Under the pieces are notes generated by a model. That model worked only from the letters and a program-made list of their open reading frames with translations, had not been told where the DNA came from and did not search any database. From Bdellovibrio bacteriovorus str. Tiberius (lineage in GTDB: Bacteria > Bdellovibrionota > Bdellovibrionia > Bdellovibrionales > Bdellovibrionaceae), in contig NC_019567.1 in the NCBI RefSeq assembly GCF_000317895.1, positions 3,162,001 through 3,226,000 of the forward strand: 64,000 nucleotides of DNA, given 5' to 3'. The translations under genes and the position numbers were made by a program. Positions within the stretch are counted from its first letter, which is position 1; each line of letters opens with the position of its first letter. Positions 8,383-16,626 of the stretch are shown here, piece after piece.

Positions 8383-9849
8383 ATGAGCGGCAACGGCGCT
8401 ATGAAGCAGGAATTTTTCCAGATCGATGAAAACACACGTAAAAAAGTGATTCGTCAGGATCGCAATGATATTGAACCTGGTGCCTGCTTCCTTAATATCC
8501 CCGGCCGCAACCTGGAAGTTCTGAATATCTCAGCTTTCGGTTGTGCAGTTTTGGTTCCGGGCGCTGAGTACGCGGACCTGAAAGCCTGGTGGGATAAAAA
8601 CCCGCACTTTGAAGCCGACGTTCTTTACAAAAATATTCAAACCCAGCACGTTTCCCTGCGCTGGGCACGCTCTGAAAACCACAGCAAGTCCGTGACTGGC
8701 GAAATGATCGTGGGCTTCGAGGTTCTGGGCGAACCTTTGAAAGTAGACCGCATCAAAGCTTTGGAAGTGTCTTCTGAAGTTATCAACGCGCAGACTGAAT
8801 ATGCCATGCATCTGGCGCAACTGCCGGCGGAATTCAAAACATTTGTCTATGAAATGAAAGACTGGCTGGAAAAACTGAAATCCCGCATCGACAAGCTGGA
8901 ACAAGAATCCCCGGTCGACAGCTGGAAAGAAGCTCAAGACTATCGCATGACGATTGCTGATTCTGTGTCTGATTATCTGGGCCAGGTCATCCCGATGAAA
9001 TACGCGGATGTTCCGAAACTTGTGAAAAACTTCACCCCTGAGCAAATGAAATGGGCCACGGACTTTGCCCGTGAACAAGTGGGTTACTTGGTTTACGGGG
9101 CTCCATTTGCCAATCGTGCGTATTTCAAACCACGCGGCTATGCCGGTGACTATGAAATGATGAATCACCTTTATCGCGATGAACTGGTTGGGAAAACTTT
9201 GTTTGACCAGTGCATGCACAAATACTTCATTGACGAACCTGCCGGTGCGGCGGTGAAAAACCGTGGTCAGTACCTGTTTGAAAAGATCACCCAGCTGTTT
9301 GAGCGTACTCCGCCGACAGCGCCGGTGAAGGTTCTTTCCGTGGCCAGCGGCCCGGCAATGGAACAGCAGATCTTCCTGCAAAATGCGGCCCCTTACTATG
9401 GCCGCCCGGCTGAATTCACGTGCCTGGATCAGGATGAAGAATCTTTGAAACACGCACAAAGACAATTGCACTCAGTAGAGCGCTTTGTGAAATCCGGCTT
9501 TAAATTCAAATTCAACAATATGGCGATCCGCAACGTGATCGCGGCTGGCTGTCCCGAGACAGATTACGATCTGATCTATTCTGCCGGCCTGTTTGATTAC
9601 TTCACAGAACCTGTGGCGCAAATGGCAGCACAAAAAATGCTGGCGTCTGTAAAACCAGGCGGCCATGTCGTGATCGGCAACTTCAGCAAGGACAACCCTT
9701 GTGTGCCGTTCATGGAACTGGTTCTGGACTGGCATCTGATTTACCGCTCTGAAGAAGACCTGTTGCGTATTTTCAAAGGCATGGGTTCCAAGATCTGGGT
9801 GGAAAAAGAGCCTCTGGGTGTGAATCTGTTTGTTGTGATTCAGAAATAG
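8383..9849 (+). CDS. PilZ-like domain fused to a class I SAM methyltransferase (PhcB-like)
   Basis: The ATG at 8383 follows AGAGGAGTCAGC; 488 residues. The N-terminal 120 residues look like a PilZ domain, with the NISAFG turn matching [DN]xSxxG and arginines (RKKVIRQDR) just before it, although the arginine spacing is not canonical. The C-terminal half contains YFKPRGYAGDYEMM, a motif I associate with PhcB-type proteins that make hydroxy-fatty-acid methyl ester signals in Ralstonia. It also has a SAM-binding core (VLSVASGPAMEQ, FTCLDQDEESL, YDLIYSAGLFDYF, SVKPGGHVVIGNF). A c-di-GMP-responsive methyltransferase is a reasonable inference, but substrate and ligand are unproven. The cyclase gene starts 18 bases downstream, so co-expression is likely. 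Confidence 0.82.
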   Translation: MSGNGAMKQEFFQIDENTRKKVIRQDRNDIEPGACFLNIPGRNLEVLNISAFGCAVLVPGAEYADLKAWWDKNPHFEADVLYKNIQTQHVSLRWARSENHSKSVTGEMIVGFEVLGEPLKVDRIKALEVSSEVINAQTEYAMHLAQLPAEFKTFVYEMKDWLEKLKSRIDKLEQESPVDSWKEAQDYRMTIADSVSDYLGQVIPMKYADVPKLVKNFTPEQMKWATDFAREQVGYLVYGAPFANRAYFKPRGYAGDYEMMNHLYRDELVGKTLFDQCMHKYFIDEPAGAAVKNRGQYLFEKITQLFERTPPTAPVKVLSVASGPAMEQQIFLQNAAPYYGRPAEFTCLDQDEESLKHAQRQLHSVERFVKSGFKFKFNNMAIRNVIAAGCPETDYDLIYSAGLFDYFTEPVAQMAAQKMLASVKPGGHVVIGNFSKDNPCVPFMELVLDWHLIYRSEEDLLRIFKGMGSKIWVEKEPLGVNLFVVIQK

Positions 9850-9867
9850 GAAGCTTTGAGGAACTGA

Positions 9868-11310
9868 ATGCTGGGGAAAGAAATCACCACCTCACAAATG
9901 CGCGAGTTTGAGGTGATTGAAGAAATCAGATCTGTCCTGCGAGTCATTGCAAACTGGATGGCCGTGCCTTTGTTCATGGCTTTCTGGATTGCCGATCTGA
10001 TTTACGTTCCCCAGTTCAAATGGCAGTTCCTGGGTTTGCGCTTGTCCATAATACCTCTGTGTATGCTGGCCAAGTACGAACTGCGCAAGGAACAAAGCTT
10101 TACCCGCGCGCAGTGGTTTGCCGCCCTGTATGCGGGCCTCATCGCTTTACCCATCAATATCATGATCTATTTCATTCCTGACGTGGGCACCGGCTACTAC
10201 GCCGGATTGAATCTGGTGGCTATCGGAGGACTGTCGTTCATTCCGTTTTCCACGGGCTTCTTTGTTGCCACCGCTTTGGGAATCTATCTGCCCTATTATC
10301 TGTTCACCGCTCTGAAAATCCAGTCCGCTCCGGATCTGTGGCCGGTGGTCTTGAATTCATTCTTTATTGTCGGCTCTATCGTGATTTGCTTCCTGATTCG
10401 TTTCTTCCACGAACAGCTGCGCATGCGCGAAATCAACAGCCGTCTGGCCCTGAAGGCCGAAATCGCCAACCGCGATCACATCATTAAGTCCAAAACCGAA
10501 GAAGCCGTCCGCCTGAACACTTTAAGCACCCAATTCAGCCCGCAGGTGGTGCAAGCCATCCGAGAAGGCAAAGTGGATCTTGAAAAAGGCGTCCGCCGTG
10601 CGCAGATTTGCGCCATCTTCGTGGATATCGTGGGTTCTACTGAACGCGTGGTCCGCCTGGATCAGGCCAAGGTGGATCTTGTTTTGGCAAGATTCATGGA
10701 CACGGTCGTCAGTATCTTCCTGAAATACGACATCACTATCGACAAATTCCAAGGCGACGGCATTCTGGCTTTTGCCAACGATCCGATCCGCTATGGGGAC
10801 TACACACAAAGAACCTGCCTGGCTGCCTTGGAAGTGCGCGAAGCCCTTCGCCAGGACCGCGAGTTCTATCTGATGAACTGGAAAAAAGAAATGCAGATTC
10901 GCATCGGTATTTCTGCTGGATACGCCAACGTCGGTTTTTACGGCAATAAAAAATTCTTCCGTTCTTACACGGCTATCGGTGCCCCGCTGCCGTTTGCTTC
11001 CCGTCTGACGAACCTGGCTGAACCTGATCAGATCCTGATTGATTCTGATATCGCCCAGACTCTGCAGTCGGAAGGCTTCGCCGTAAAAAACATCGGTGAA
11101 CGCGTGATCAAAGGCTTTGAAGGCGACACTCACTATGTCTTTGAATTGAATCAGGCACCGATCGTGCGCAAGGATGTTTCAGCAAGCTCTTGCCCTCACT
11201 GCCCGGATTCAATCCTTTATTTGGACACCAATGCCCAGGGCCACTTCGTGATGAAGTGCCGCACCTGCGGTTACGAAGCTGCGGAAACTCAGGCGGTCAG
11301 TTCTTTATAG
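9868..11310 (+). CDS. Membrane class III adenylate/guanylate cyclase-like protein with C-terminal zinc ribbon
   Basis: The product has 480 residues. Roughly five or six membrane helices lie between residues 28 and 180, then a linker helix and a class III cyclase domain from about 245 to 425. The metal-binding aspartates are present (D253 in FVDIVGST, D297 in DKFQGDGILAF). K293 sits where adenylate cyclases select adenine. The usual VNxAxRL segment reads LPFASRL, so the transition-state asparagine is proline, and the adenine-contact aspartate ahead of it is alanine. Activity may therefore be low or altered. The end carries two CxxC pairs (CPHC and CRTC), a zinc-ribbon-like tail. The ATG follows GAGGAACTGA, close behind the PilZ-methyltransferase gene. 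Confidence 0.87.
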   Translation: MLGKEITTSQMREFEVIEEIRSVLRVIANWMAVPLFMAFWIADLIYVPQFKWQFLGLRLSIIPLCMLAKYELRKEQSFTRAQWFAALYAGLIALPINIMIYFIPDVGTGYYAGLNLVAIGGLSFIPFSTGFFVATALGIYLPYYLFTALKIQSAPDLWPVVLNSFFIVGSIVICFLIRFFHEQLRMREINSRLALKAEIANRDHIIKSKTEEAVRLNTLSTQFSPQVVQAIREGKVDLEKGVRRAQICAIFVDIVGSTERVVRLDQAKVDLVLARFMDTVVSIFLKYDITIDKFQGDGILAFANDPIRYGDYTQRTCLAALEVREALRQDREFYLMNWKKEMQIRIGISAGYANVGFYGNKKFFRSYTAIGAPLPFASRLTNLAEPDQILIDSDIAQTLQSEGFAVKNIGERVIKGFEGDTHYVFELNQAPIVRKDVSASSCPHCPDSILYLDTNAQGHFVMKCRTCGYEAAETQAVSSL

Positions 11311-11426
11311 AACCCCGCCGTTCCGTGCCTTACCGGGAACAAAACATCTCATCCTGAGAATATGTAAAGACTGACATACACTGTCCAATCGCCAACCACT
11401 GAGCTGCAATTCAGAGCCAATACGAG

Positions 11427-11442
11427 TGGGCCTTATTTTGCT
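11427..11442 (+). promoter_or_regulatory. Sigma-54-like -24/-12 promoter ahead of the 3D-domain gene
   Basis: TGGGCCTTATTTTGCT has GG and GC separated by exactly 10 bases and a good TTTGCT -12 element, but the -24 block is imperfect (TGGGCC, not TGGCAC). The predicted start of transcription (about 11453) is only 2 bases before the ATG at 11455, which would give a nearly leaderless mRNA. No ribosome site is visible there, which fits. Confidence 0.4.
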
Positions 11443-11454
11443 TTACTAAGCAGT

Positions 11455-12186
11455 ATGCAAACTTTCAAATGTCTCATTCAACATATTAAAACTCCGAAGT
11501 GGCTCTATAAACCCTTTGTTCTCTTTGCCATGGTGGCGACGGCCAATGCCAGCAGTTCCCAGCTGTGCAAAAGCGGCATCGCAACCACCAGCACCTACTT
11601 CGTTCCTCATATCAAGGACTACTGTTCCGGCTCCAAACCCTGCAAGAAGTTCCTGAAACAAGTGCGCATGCAGGGTTCTGGCACTCTGTCTGGCAACCGT
11701 CTTTTGACCTATACAGGTAAAACACGCAGCCTGGGATCCTGTGATACCGCCTTCGGCGCCAGTGGCAAATGCCTGATCCCGTTCTTTTCTGTAGCTGCAG
11801 ACCCACGCTATTACAGCATGGGCGACATTATTAGAATGCCCGCCCTTGAAGGAAAAAGAATTCGTATGCCCAATGGAAAAACGGTCATCCATCCTGGGTA
11901 CCTGATTGTGCATGACACGGGTGGAGCGATCAAAGGTCCCAACCGCTTCGATATGTTCACGGGCTCTTATGGCCTGAATGATAAAGACAACGTATTTGGA
12001 TACAAAGGCAGCAGAGACTTGCGCATGACGGATGTCAACGACTGCACTAAGAGCTTTAGCACCGTCCGACGCAACTCTTATGATTACCAGAACTCTCTGG
12101 CGATGTTGGAAGATATCTTGTCGGACGTTTACAGCAGCAAACGCTCCATCGCTTCCTATCAGTCTTACAAGAAAGGATCCCGCTAA
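11455..12186 (+). CDS. Secreted 3D-domain (MltA-like catalytic core) protein
   Basis: The product has 243 residues with an N-terminal hydrophobic segment (about 20-32) likely to be a Sec signal. The 3D domain named for its three aspartates follows: VAADPRYY (D116), IVHDTGGAIKG (D154) and NRFDMFTG (D166). The family is the catalytic core of MltA-type lytic transglycosylases and resuscitation factors that cleave peptidoglycan glycan strands. Eight cysteines, mostly in the first half, suggest disulphides. The ATG at 11455 has no clear ribosome site. Its stop overlaps the start of the next small secreted protein by 1 bp (TAATG), implying coupled synthesis. Confidence 0.85.
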   Translation: MQTFKCLIQHIKTPKWLYKPFVLFAMVATANASSSQLCKSGIATTSTYFVPHIKDYCSGSKPCKKFLKQVRMQGSGTLSGNRLLTYTGKTRSLGSCDTAFGASGKCLIPFFSVAADPRYYSMGDIIRMPALEGKRIRMPNGKTVIHPGYLIVHDTGGAIKGPNRFDMFTGSYGLNDKDNVFGYKGSRDLRMTDVNDCTKSFSTVRRNSYDYQNSLAMLEDILSDVYSSKRSIASYQSYKKGSR

Positions 12187-12608
12187 TGAGCAAACTTAAC
12201 AAATGGACCCTCTTTACAGTCACGGCCCTTCTTGCCTGGTCCAACACTTCATGGTCCGCGGAATCCATCGACATGAATGAACCACCATTCTATATGTCAT
12301 CTTATGACGAATTTGCAGACCTGCAGCAGGACCAGAAGGACCTTTACCTGCAAAAGCTGCTAACCCTGAAAGAGAAAATTCCCTCTCTGGATTACGTCAA
12401 CAAGGAAAAGCTCGATGAAGGTTCCGAGTGGTATGCCACTTGGGATGGAATGCGCAAAAAGCTGTACAACTCCTGCCAGGAAAAAGAACTGATCCCGGCA
12501 TGCGAAGAGTTCGCAGATCTGCGCATCGAGGTTCTGAATCTGCACGCCAACCAAAAAGAAGAAAACCGCAATGCGACGGCTGCGGTTCAAACAGCAAAGA
12601 CCAAATAA
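12186..12608 (+). CDS. Small exported protein coupled to the 3D-domain protein
   Basis: The product has 140 residues with a clear Sec signal (MSKLNKWTLFTVTALLAWSNTSWSAES, cut near A25). The mature part is helical, charged and has two cysteines (NSCQEKELIPACEEF). No family was recognised. AAAGGATCCCGCTA precedes the ATG, which overlaps the stop of the preceding gene. Its coupling to a wall-active enzyme suggests a partner, chaperone or self-protection role. This is inference by context only. Confidence 0.75.
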   Translation: MSKLNKWTLFTVTALLAWSNTSWSAESIDMNEPPFYMSSYDEFADLQQDQKDLYLQKLLTLKEKIPSLDYVNKEKLDEGSEWYATWDGMRKKLYNSCQEKELIPACEEFADLRIEVLNLHANQKEENRNATAAVQTAKTK

Positions 12609-12631
12609 GAGTACATAAAAGACGACTGCAC

Positions 12632-12666
12632 AAAGGGCCTCTTTCCTGGGGCCTTTTTCTTTTTTA
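12632..12666 (+). terminator. Intrinsic terminator after the 3D-domain gene pair
   Basis: AAAGGGCC (12632-12639 region) pairs with GGCCTTTT with one G-U pair, followed by a T-rich tail. It closes the 11455-12608 pair and separates it from the lytic transglycosylase pair. Confidence 0.8.
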
Positions 12667-12788
12667 AAGCCCCTCCTTCACATGTAGAGCCTTTTGACAC
12701 CCCGATGACCGTTTAGGCCTTTCACACCCCCGGTCTCACTCTGAGACAGCAATCACCCCCGCAAGTCCTTGATAATTGTGGAATCCCC

Positions 12789-12805
12789 TTGGCAGACCTC
12801 TTGCT
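12789..12805 (+). promoter_or_regulatory. Sigma-54 -24/-12 promoter ahead of the lysozyme-like gene
   Basis: TTGGCAGACCTCTTGCT matches the consensus TTGGCACG-N4-TTGCW with GG and GC exactly 10 bases apart. The predicted transcription start (about 12816) leaves a 13-base leader that contains the ribosome site GAGGAGG before the ATG at 12829. The geometry of promoter, leader and start is fully consistent. Confidence 0.65.
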
Positions 12806-12828
12806 CTTTAAGGCCGTGAGGAGGCTTC

Positions 12829-14157
12829 ATGAAAGCTACCACACCCCATTTGTACAAAATGCTGTTTCTAACCCTTTGCTTTAGCATGGGCTGGAATATG
12901 AAACCTGTGGACTTCCATATGGAACTGGCTTCCAAGGAAGAAAAGGGTCTGGCCGCGCCATTCACCCTGGGATCCTCCAAATCCATGACTGAAAACAATA
13001 AAATAGACGAAACAGCTTCTGAGCCGATTCCTATTATTGAGCACGCCTTGGATAAAATTGAAAAAACCAAAAGCTTCCAAAGCCTGTTTGGCTGGGGTGA
13101 CAACGTTGCCAATCGCAACTGTGACACCTGCCAGGAGGAAATCCGCAACATGCGCTACATGCAGTGCAATGCCCAGAACAACTATCTGGAAGCGGAAATG
13201 AAAACGGCCGTGGAATCCCAGAGCAGTCTTTTGGGTGATCTGATCCGTGCTCCGATCAAATCAAACTCCATCATTAAAGCTTCGTGCATTCAGATGGGGA
13301 TGAACACGAAATTTGGTGTTAGCAGCAAAACTTTCCGTCAGTGTAACGCCGCAGGAGCTGCCCGCCAGGCATTCCGACCTTGTATCTCTGAGAATTACTT
13401 CAAGATGGTGAACAACAGCTTTGAACTGGTCAGTTCTTGCATGAAGGACTTTATTGCTCCGGGCAAGGATGAAGAAACCCAGAATCTGGATGTTCGCGCC
13501 GTTTATGCTTTGATCAACATTGAATCCGGCTTCCACGTCAACGCGATGAGCGGCACCGGAGCCGGTGGTATCGGCCAGTTCACCGCCCCTGCAATTCAGG
13601 ATGTGAACTCCAACGAACTGAATGCTGTTCGCATCTCTTTGGAAGGCAACAAGAACCCGCTGTGCGGCCGCCTGTCCATGGAATTGCTCGACAAAATGGA
13701 ACCAATGCGCGCTGGAAAGGCCCAGTCCTGCGACCGTATCTCTTTGAAAAACGGCAACCCGATGAAGAACATGATCTACACTTACGCTTATCTTAAAGGC
13801 GTGAAAGCAGACATGAACAACATGATCTTTGAAAACAAGAACTACAAAAACAAGTTCCGCATGTCGGAATTTGACCTGAACAAAATCAAACGTGCTTTGA
13901 TGGTTTGGTCCCATAACACGGGCCCGGCTGGCACCTGGACACCGGCAAAAACTTTGTTGAATTCATTCTACAGAGGCAAAACCGTAACCAACGCTGATCA
14001 GTTCATCCAGCAAATGCAGCAGTACATGCAAAAATTCCCGGCCAGCGCCAATAAATCCAGCGCTCGTCGCAAGGAAACGTCCCGTTATTTCCCTGAGATC
14101 ACAAAAACTTTGAATAATATCGAAAACGCAGTAGGAGGTGGCACATGCGTAAACTAG
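12829..14157 (+). CDS. Secreted lysozyme-fold (SLT-like) lytic transglycosylase
   Basis: The product has 442 residues. The N-terminus has a hydrophobic stretch (LYKMLFLTLCFSMGW, 8-22) consistent with export. Residues 90-210 are cysteine-rich (CDTC and others). The catalytic segment NIESGFHVNAMSGTGAGGIGQFT (230-252) matches the SLT motif with catalytic E232 and the GxGQ turn. A later MVWSHNTGPAGTW segment fits the substrate groove. The enzyme would cleave glycan strands between MurNAc and GlcNAc. It follows a strong sigma-54-like promoter and GAGGAGG. Its 3' end overlaps the next small exported protein by 13 bp. The cysteine-rich insert before the catalytic domain is unusual for the family. 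Confidence 0.85.
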   Translation: MKATTPHLYKMLFLTLCFSMGWNMKPVDFHMELASKEEKGLAAPFTLGSSKSMTENNKIDETASEPIPIIEHALDKIEKTKSFQSLFGWGDNVANRNCDTCQEEIRNMRYMQCNAQNNYLEAEMKTAVESQSSLLGDLIRAPIKSNSIIKASCIQMGMNTKFGVSSKTFRQCNAAGAARQAFRPCISENYFKMVNNSFELVSSCMKDFIAPGKDEETQNLDVRAVYALINIESGFHVNAMSGTGAGGIGQFTAPAIQDVNSNELNAVRISLEGNKNPLCGRLSMELLDKMEPMRAGKAQSCDRISLKNGNPMKNMIYTYAYLKGVKADMNNMIFENKNYKNKFRMSEFDLNKIKRALMVWSHNTGPAGTWTPAKTLLNSFYRGKTVTNADQFIQQMQQYMQKFPASANKSSARRKETSRYFPEITKTLNNIENAVGGGTCVN

Positions 14158-14558
14158 TGATGATTCTGGCTTTCGTTCTTGCCGGCAATTCCGCCATGGC
14201 TTTTCAGGATCTGCAAACGTACCGCGCGACGGACGAGCTGATCAATGCCATGCAGCTGGAAGGTGACACTTCCGTGCGTTTGCGCCAGCTGGAATCCTAT
14301 AAGGACTTCCTGTATTCACGACTGAACACCATTGAATTACCTGACATTGAAACCACGCCGGACACGGATCCTCGTCTGGAGGAATACCGCAGTCTGACTG
14401 AGTTCGACAACTACGTCGCCCTGATCCGCATGCGCCAGGTGTCGGCAAAGTCCTGCAACTCCACGAAGGTGCACATTGAAAACTCCACCAGCCGTGATGG
14501 CGGTGTGGTCCCGGAAGCGGTGGAAGCCCTTAAGATCCTTTCCGCTCTTTGCACTTAA
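14145..14558 (+). CDS. Small exported protein coupled to the lytic transglycosylase
   Basis: The product has 137 residues with a Sec signal (MRKLVMILAFVLAGNSAMA, cut after A19). The mature part is mostly helical with two cysteines (SAKSCNSTK and the ALCT C-terminus). AGGAGGTGGCAC precedes the ATG. The start lies 13 bp inside the upstream enzyme gene, so translation is coupled. No family was recognised. Its arrangement repeats that of 11455-12608 (wall enzyme followed by a small secreted protein), although the two small proteins do not align obviously. Confidence 0.75.
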   Translation: MRKLVMILAFVLAGNSAMAFQDLQTYRATDELINAMQLEGDTSVRLRQLESYKDFLYSRLNTIELPDIETTPDTDPRLEEYRSLTEFDNYVALIRMRQVSAKSCNSTKVHIENSTSRDGGVVPEAVEALKILSALCT

Positions 14559-14572
14559 CAAACTAAAAAACA

Positions 14573-14600
14573 AACGGCGGGTCTCCCCGCCGTTTTCTTT
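14573..14600. terminator. Bidirectional intrinsic terminator
   Basis: AACGGCGGG (14573-14581) pairs with CCCGCCGTT (14586-14594) around TCTC, followed by TTCTTT on the plus strand and preceded by an A-rich run that serves the minus strand. It ends both the plus-strand pair and the convergent LysR gene. Confidence 0.9.
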
Positions 14601-15502
14601 TATAAAGTGAAACCCTTCATCAGTTTTGCCGCGATCGGATTATCGATCTTGCGGTTGGCCGCCATCAGCCAGATCTCTTCATAGATCCCCGGCAGAGTGC
14701 CCAAAACCACCAGCTTTTTTTCCCGGATCAGATCTGAAGCCGCGACTTCCACAATCGGAATCAGCCCTACACCCTCTTGCCCCAGCAGCTTTTGCAAACT
14801 GGTGTCCTGAGTTTCTGCGATACGGTCCACGCGAATGCCATTGATTGAGAAATAATGTTCCAGATCACGGCGCAGACGACTGTGAATGGTCGGGAAAATA
14901 AACGGCTGACCTTCCAGTGAATACGGAAAATCCCGACGCAGATGTTTGTACTTCGCCGAGGCACACACAACCACATCAAGCTTTGCGATGGATTTGGCAT
15001 AAACAGTCTGGAAGTCCACGTTCGGAGGATAATTGGAAAGCAGCAGATCAATCTGATGGGCACTGAGCTCGCGAAGCAAATCGTTGCTGGCACCTTCCAA
15101 AACTGAAACCGCACAGTTCCCTTGTTTGTAGGCCTGCAACACCACTTCTGAAATGATCGGCTTGGGTACACTGTCCAGCGCTCCGATTTGTACGTGCACA
15201 CGGTTGTTCTGCAAACGGTCCTGCAGAACCTCCACCATTTCCGCCCCTAGGCGAAACACCTGATCGGCGTATTCATAGGCAATCTTCCCGGCTTCTGTCA
15301 AAAACAGGCGTTGTTTGCGTCTTTCAAAAAGATTCTTCCCCAACGACTCTTCCAGCTGCTTTAATTGAATACTAAGAGTCGGTTGACCCATGTTCAGCTT
15401 TTCAGCGGCCTTGGCGATACTGCCCTCTTTGGCAATAACGTGGAAATAGTGCAGATGATGGTAGTTCAGCCATTGAACCTGATTTTCGATACGAACGGGC
15501 AT
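14600..15502 (-). CDS. LysR-family transcriptional regulator, NhaR-like
   Basis: The product has 300 residues, full LysR length. The winged helix-turn-helix spans about residues 14-75 (NYHHLHYFHVIAKEGSIAKA, then GQPTLSIQLKQLEESLG and LFERR). The effector domain runs from about 100 to 295. The opening LNYHHLHYF and the helix pattern recall NhaR, the activator of Na+/H+ antiporter genes. No antiporter lies beside it. The divergent neighbour is terC, so it may regulate that gene. The ATG follows TGAGGTGAAAC. Confidence 0.88.
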   Translation of the reverse strand: MPVRIENQVQWLNYHHLHYFHVIAKEGSIAKAAEKLNMGQPTLSIQLKQLEESLGKNLFERRKQRLFLTEAGKIAYEYADQVFRLGAEMVEVLQDRLQNNRVHVQIGALDSVPKPIISEVVLQAYKQGNCAVSVLEGASNDLLRELSAHQIDLLLSNYPPNVDFQTVYAKSIAKLDVVVCASAKYKHLRRDFPYSLEGQPFIFPTIHSRLRRDLEHYFSINGIRVDRIAETQDTSLQKLLGQEGVGLIPIVEVAASDLIREKKLVVLGTLPGIYEEIWLMAANRKIDNPIAAKLMKGFTL

Positions 15503-15597
15503 GTTTCACCTCATTGCTTTTAGCGAATAACTTAATAAAGAATATCTAATTTTTAAAACATCCAAAAGTCTTTATACTGCGCTCTGGAGGTTTTACT

Positions 15598-16575
15598 GTG
15601 TCCGAAACGTTACTATTCCCTTTTGCTGACTTCTGGTGGTTTTACGCAGGTTTCATCGCCTTTGTCATAGGTATGCTTGCCCTGGATCTGGGCGTATTTC
15701 ATAAACACTCACATACGGTGAGTTTCAAGGAAGCCACGATCTGGTCGATTGTTTGGGTGTCCATCGCGATGCTGTTCAATCTGGGTTTGTACTACTACAC
15801 CCTGCATCTTTACCCCGAAACGCCCGCCATCGCCAAACAGGTGGGGCTGGAGTTCCTGACCGGCTATGTGATTGAAAAGTCGCTGTCCATCGATAACATT
15901 TTCGTGTTTGTCGTGGTCTTTAGCTTCTTCTCGGTCCCGGCCAAGTACCAGCACCGCGTGCTGTTCTATGGTATCCTGGGCGCCCTGATCTTCCGTGCGA
16001 TCTTCATCGCGCTTGGTTCCGTCCTGATGCAATACCAGGCTGTGGTTCTGATCTTTGGTGCATTCCTGATCATCACTGGTGTGAAGATGATGTTCCAGCC
16101 GGACAAAGAGGTCGACCCGTCCCAAAACTGGCTGATCAAATGGCTTAAAAAGCATATTCGCGTTGCGGATCGCATGCATGAAGATCATTTCTTCATCAAA
16201 GAAAACGGCGTGAAACTGGCGACTCCATTGTTTATTGCCCTGGTGTTCCTGGAGTTCACGGACATCATCTTTGCGGTGGATTCCGTGCCGGCGATCTTCG
16301 CTATCACGAAAGAGCCTTTGCTGGTGTTCACATCCAACATCTTTGCGATCCTGGGTCTGCGTTCCCTGTACTTCCTGCTGGCGGGTGTGGTTGATAAATT
16401 CCACCTGCTGAAGTACGGCCTGGCTCTGACCCTGATCTTTGTCGGCCTGAAGATGGTATGGCTGAACAAGTTGTTCGGCGGCCACTTCCCGATTGGCATC
16501 TCTTTGGGAATCATTTTCGCGTTCATCGGTGGCTCTATTGCCGCTTCCCTGATGTTCCCGAAAAAAGAAGCTTAA
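15598..16575 (+). CDS. TerC/Alx-family integral membrane protein
   Basis: The 325-residue product has about nine hydrophobic helices and the conserved TerC acidic motifs: ALDLGVFHK, SLSIDNIFVF and EFTDIIFAVDSVPAI, whose aspartates are thought to bind metal. Family members are linked to tellurite resistance, alkaline response (Alx) and manganese export. The start is GTG at 15598 with TGGAGG 8 bases upstream; a TATACT hexamer lies about 20 bases further up. The 95-base upstream region is too short for a yybP-ykoY manganese riboswitch and shows none. A strong terminator follows. Confidence 0.9.
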   Translation: MSETLLFPFADFWWFYAGFIAFVIGMLALDLGVFHKHSHTVSFKEATIWSIVWVSIAMLFNLGLYYYTLHLYPETPAIAKQVGLEFLTGYVIEKSLSIDNIFVFVVVFSFFSVPAKYQHRVLFYGILGALIFRAIFIALGSVLMQYQAVVLIFGAFLIITGVKMMFQPDKEVDPSQNWLIKWLKKHIRVADRMHEDHFFIKENGVKLATPLFIALVFLEFTDIIFAVDSVPAIFAITKEPLLVFTSNIFAILGLRSLYFLLAGVVDKFHLLKYGLALTLIFVGLKMVWLNKLFGGHFPIGISLGIIFAFIGGSIAASLMFPKKEA

Positions 16576-16585
16576 TCCATTAGAC

Positions 16586-16625
16586 AAGCCCCCTCATAAC
16601 AGCGATCATAGTTATGAGGGGGCTT
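16586..16625 (+). terminator. Strong hairpin between terC and the cyclic phosphodiesterase gene, overlapping a ribosome site
   Basis: AAGCCCCCTCATAAC (16586-16600) pairs perfectly with GTTATGAGGGGGCTT (16611-16625) around a 10-base loop. Only TTT follows before the ATG at 16627. The 3' arm contains the only candidate ribosome site (GAGGGGG) of the next gene. It can act as a terterminator with a short T-tract or as an RNA that hides that ribosome site. Confidence 0.7.
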
Positions 16626-16626
16626 T

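Noticed and set aside
15503..15597. Manganese (yybP-ykoY) riboswitch before terC
   Set aside because: The region is too short and lacks the two stacked helices and conserved loops.
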